Shown: one piece after another, positions 35,822 to 36,816 of the stretch
Layout of the letters: the number at the start of each line of letters is the position of its first letter
How positions within the stretch are numbered: the stretch's first letter is position 1
The notes under the pieces: generated by a model
The model's input: only the letters and a program-made list of their open reading frames with translations
Database searches by the model: none
What the model was told of the DNA's origin: nothing
NCBI GenBank assembly: GCA_020443295.1
Contig: JAGRIJ010000029.1
Location: forward strand, 1 to 36,816
DNA from: Alphaproteobacteria bacterium
Lineage (GTDB): Bacteria > Pseudomonadota > Alphaproteobacteria > Micavibrionales > Micavibrionaceae
Reading direction: 5' to 3'
Length of the DNA stretch: 36,816 nt
Position numbers and translations under genes: made by a program

Positions 35822-36816
35822 ATGACAAAGACACACCCGATTCCCCCCAAAACAGCGAAAACCCCGATGAGCGACCCTTTGAACTTCACGCACAGGCACG
35901 ACCATATCCTGATCCTCGATTTCGGCTCTCAGGTCACCCAGTTGATTGCCCGAAGATTAAGGGAATCCGGCGTTTACTGCGAAATCTGGCCGTTCAACCA
36001 GGCGCCGGAGGAGCGGATTAAAGCCTTCAACCCCAAGGGGGTTATCCTGTCGGGGGGGCCGTGCAGCGTGACGGAAAAAGACAGTCCGCGCGCGCCGGAA
36101 GGCGTTTTCACCCTGGGCGTGCCGATCCTGGGGATCTGTTACGGCCAGCAGACGATGGTCGAACAGCTTGGCGGGAAGGTCGAACCCGGCGAGACGCGGG
36201 AATTCGGGCGGGCCTATGTCGATGTAAAGGGCAAAAGCGCGCTTCTGGAGGGCGTCTGGAAACAGGGCGCACACGAACAGGTCTGGATGAGCCACGGCGA
36301 CCGCGTGACGAAGCTGCCCGACGGGTTTGAAGTCGTTGGAACCTCCAGCGGCGCGCCCTATGCGATTATTGCGGACGAGGCCCGGCATTTCTACGCGGTG
36401 CAGTTCCACCCGGAGGTCGTGCATACGCCCCACGGCGCGGAGCTTTATAAAAACTTCACGCACACTATCTGCGGGTGTTCGGGCGACTGGACGATGGCGG
36501 CGTTTAAAGACGAGGCGGTGGAGAAAATCCAGAAGCAGGTCGGCAAGGGCAAAGTGATCTGCGGGCTTTCGGGGGGCGTGGATTCCTCGGTCACCGCCGT
36601 GCTGCTGCACGAGGCGATCGGCGACCAGCTCACCTGCATTTACGTCGATACGGGCCTGATGCGCGCGGGCGAAAGCCAGCAGGTCGTGTCCCTCTTCCGC
36701 GACCATTACAACATCCCCCTGATCCATGAAGATGCCAGCGAAAAATTCCTTTCGGGGCTGGAGGGAATTTCGGACCCGGAAATCAAGCGCAAGCTCATTG
36801 GCGGCCTGTTCATCGA
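35822..36816 (+). CDS. guaA: GMP synthase (glutamine-hydrolysing), partial
   Basis: GuaA aminates XMP to GMP. The 331 codons present contain the class I amidotransferase domain: ILDFGSQ, LSGGP, the nucleophile C106 in LGICYGQQ, and H197 and E199 in VQFHPEV. The ATP-pyrophosphatase domain starts with the P-loop [10 protein letters not shown] at 249-258. The remainder, including the dimerisation domain, is beyond the right edge. The ATG at 35822 gives a 27-residue leader before HILILD; an ATG at 35867 is an alternative start without a better ribosome site. guaB is in the same window. Confidence 0.97.
   Translation, partial: MTKTHPIPPKTAKTPMSDPLNFTHRHDHILILDFGSQVTQLIARRLRESGVYCEIWPFNQAPEERIKAFNPKGVILSGGPCSVTEKDSPRAPEGVFTLGVPILGICYGQQTMVEQLGGKVEPGETREFGRAYVDVKGKSALLEGVWKQGAHEQVWMSHGDRVTKLPDGFEVVGTSSGAPYAIIADEARHFYAVQFHPEVVHTPHGAELYKNFTHTICGCSGDWTMAAFKDEAVEKIQKQVGKGKVICGLSGGVDSSVTAVLLHEAIGDQLTCIYVDTGLMRAGESQQVVSLFRDHYNIPLIHEDASEKFLSGLEGISDPEIKRKLIGGLFI

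Overview
The window is chromosomal DNA from an alphaproteobacterium. The diagnostic genes are the complex I accessory subunit NDUFA12, a DUF2155 lipid-asymmetry neighbour, an orphan mlaD, and the conserved block M48 protease - DsbA - aroQ - accB - accC - aat. A free-living or predatory lineage of mixed GC content (Micavibrio-like or Rhodospirillales-like) would fit, but the sequence does not fix genus or order. All features were read by eye; no database was searched.

Layout. 1-4.0 kb: the start of a phage-type structural protein gene running off the left edge, a PAPS-type sulfotransferase, a family 4 glycosyltransferase, and a small membrane protein resembling Pycsar TM effectors. 4.2-9.5 kb: clpS and clpA, separated by an oppositely oriented gene for a membrane-transporter/spermidine-synthase-like fusion. 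9.5-12.7 kb: an unknown protein, a RidA-family protein, then NDUFA12 - mlaD - DUF2155 on the plus strand. 12.7-19.5 kb: a long minus-strand run of M48/TPR protease, two thioredoxin-fold DsbA proteins, aroQ, accB, accC, aat and an AT-rich secreted unknown. 19.5-23.5 kb: a small membrane protein with rlmE, a YdcF-like protein, and guaB coupled to a TSUP permease.

23.5-26.8 kb is an accessory-looking segment: an arylsulfotransferase-like protein, a second PAPS-type sulfotransferase, a tiny membrane protein beginning YIGP after its signal peptide, and a secreted acidic Ala/Glu-rich protein ended by a clear terminator. 26.9-36.8 kb: an RsmB-like rRNA methyltransferase, a HAD phosphatase, a secreted clan GH-A-like glycosidase, metE, a PfkB kinase, metF, an isochorismatase-family protein, and the first 331 codons of guaA.

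How genes work together: clpS, clpA and aat supply the adaptor, unfoldase and tagging enzyme of the bacterial N-degron pathway. accB/accC start fatty-acid synthesis. metE/metF make methionine. guaB/guaA convert IMP to GMP and bracket the accessory material. The most unusual signals are the sulfotransfer cluster at 23.5-26.3 kb, the orphan Pycsar-TM-like protein, the split clpS-clpA pair with a 14-bp perfect palindrome at the clpS promoter, and the PfkB kinase between metF and metE. No tRNA, rRNA, CRISPR array or insertion sequence was recognised, and no gene-free stretch exceeds 300 bases.
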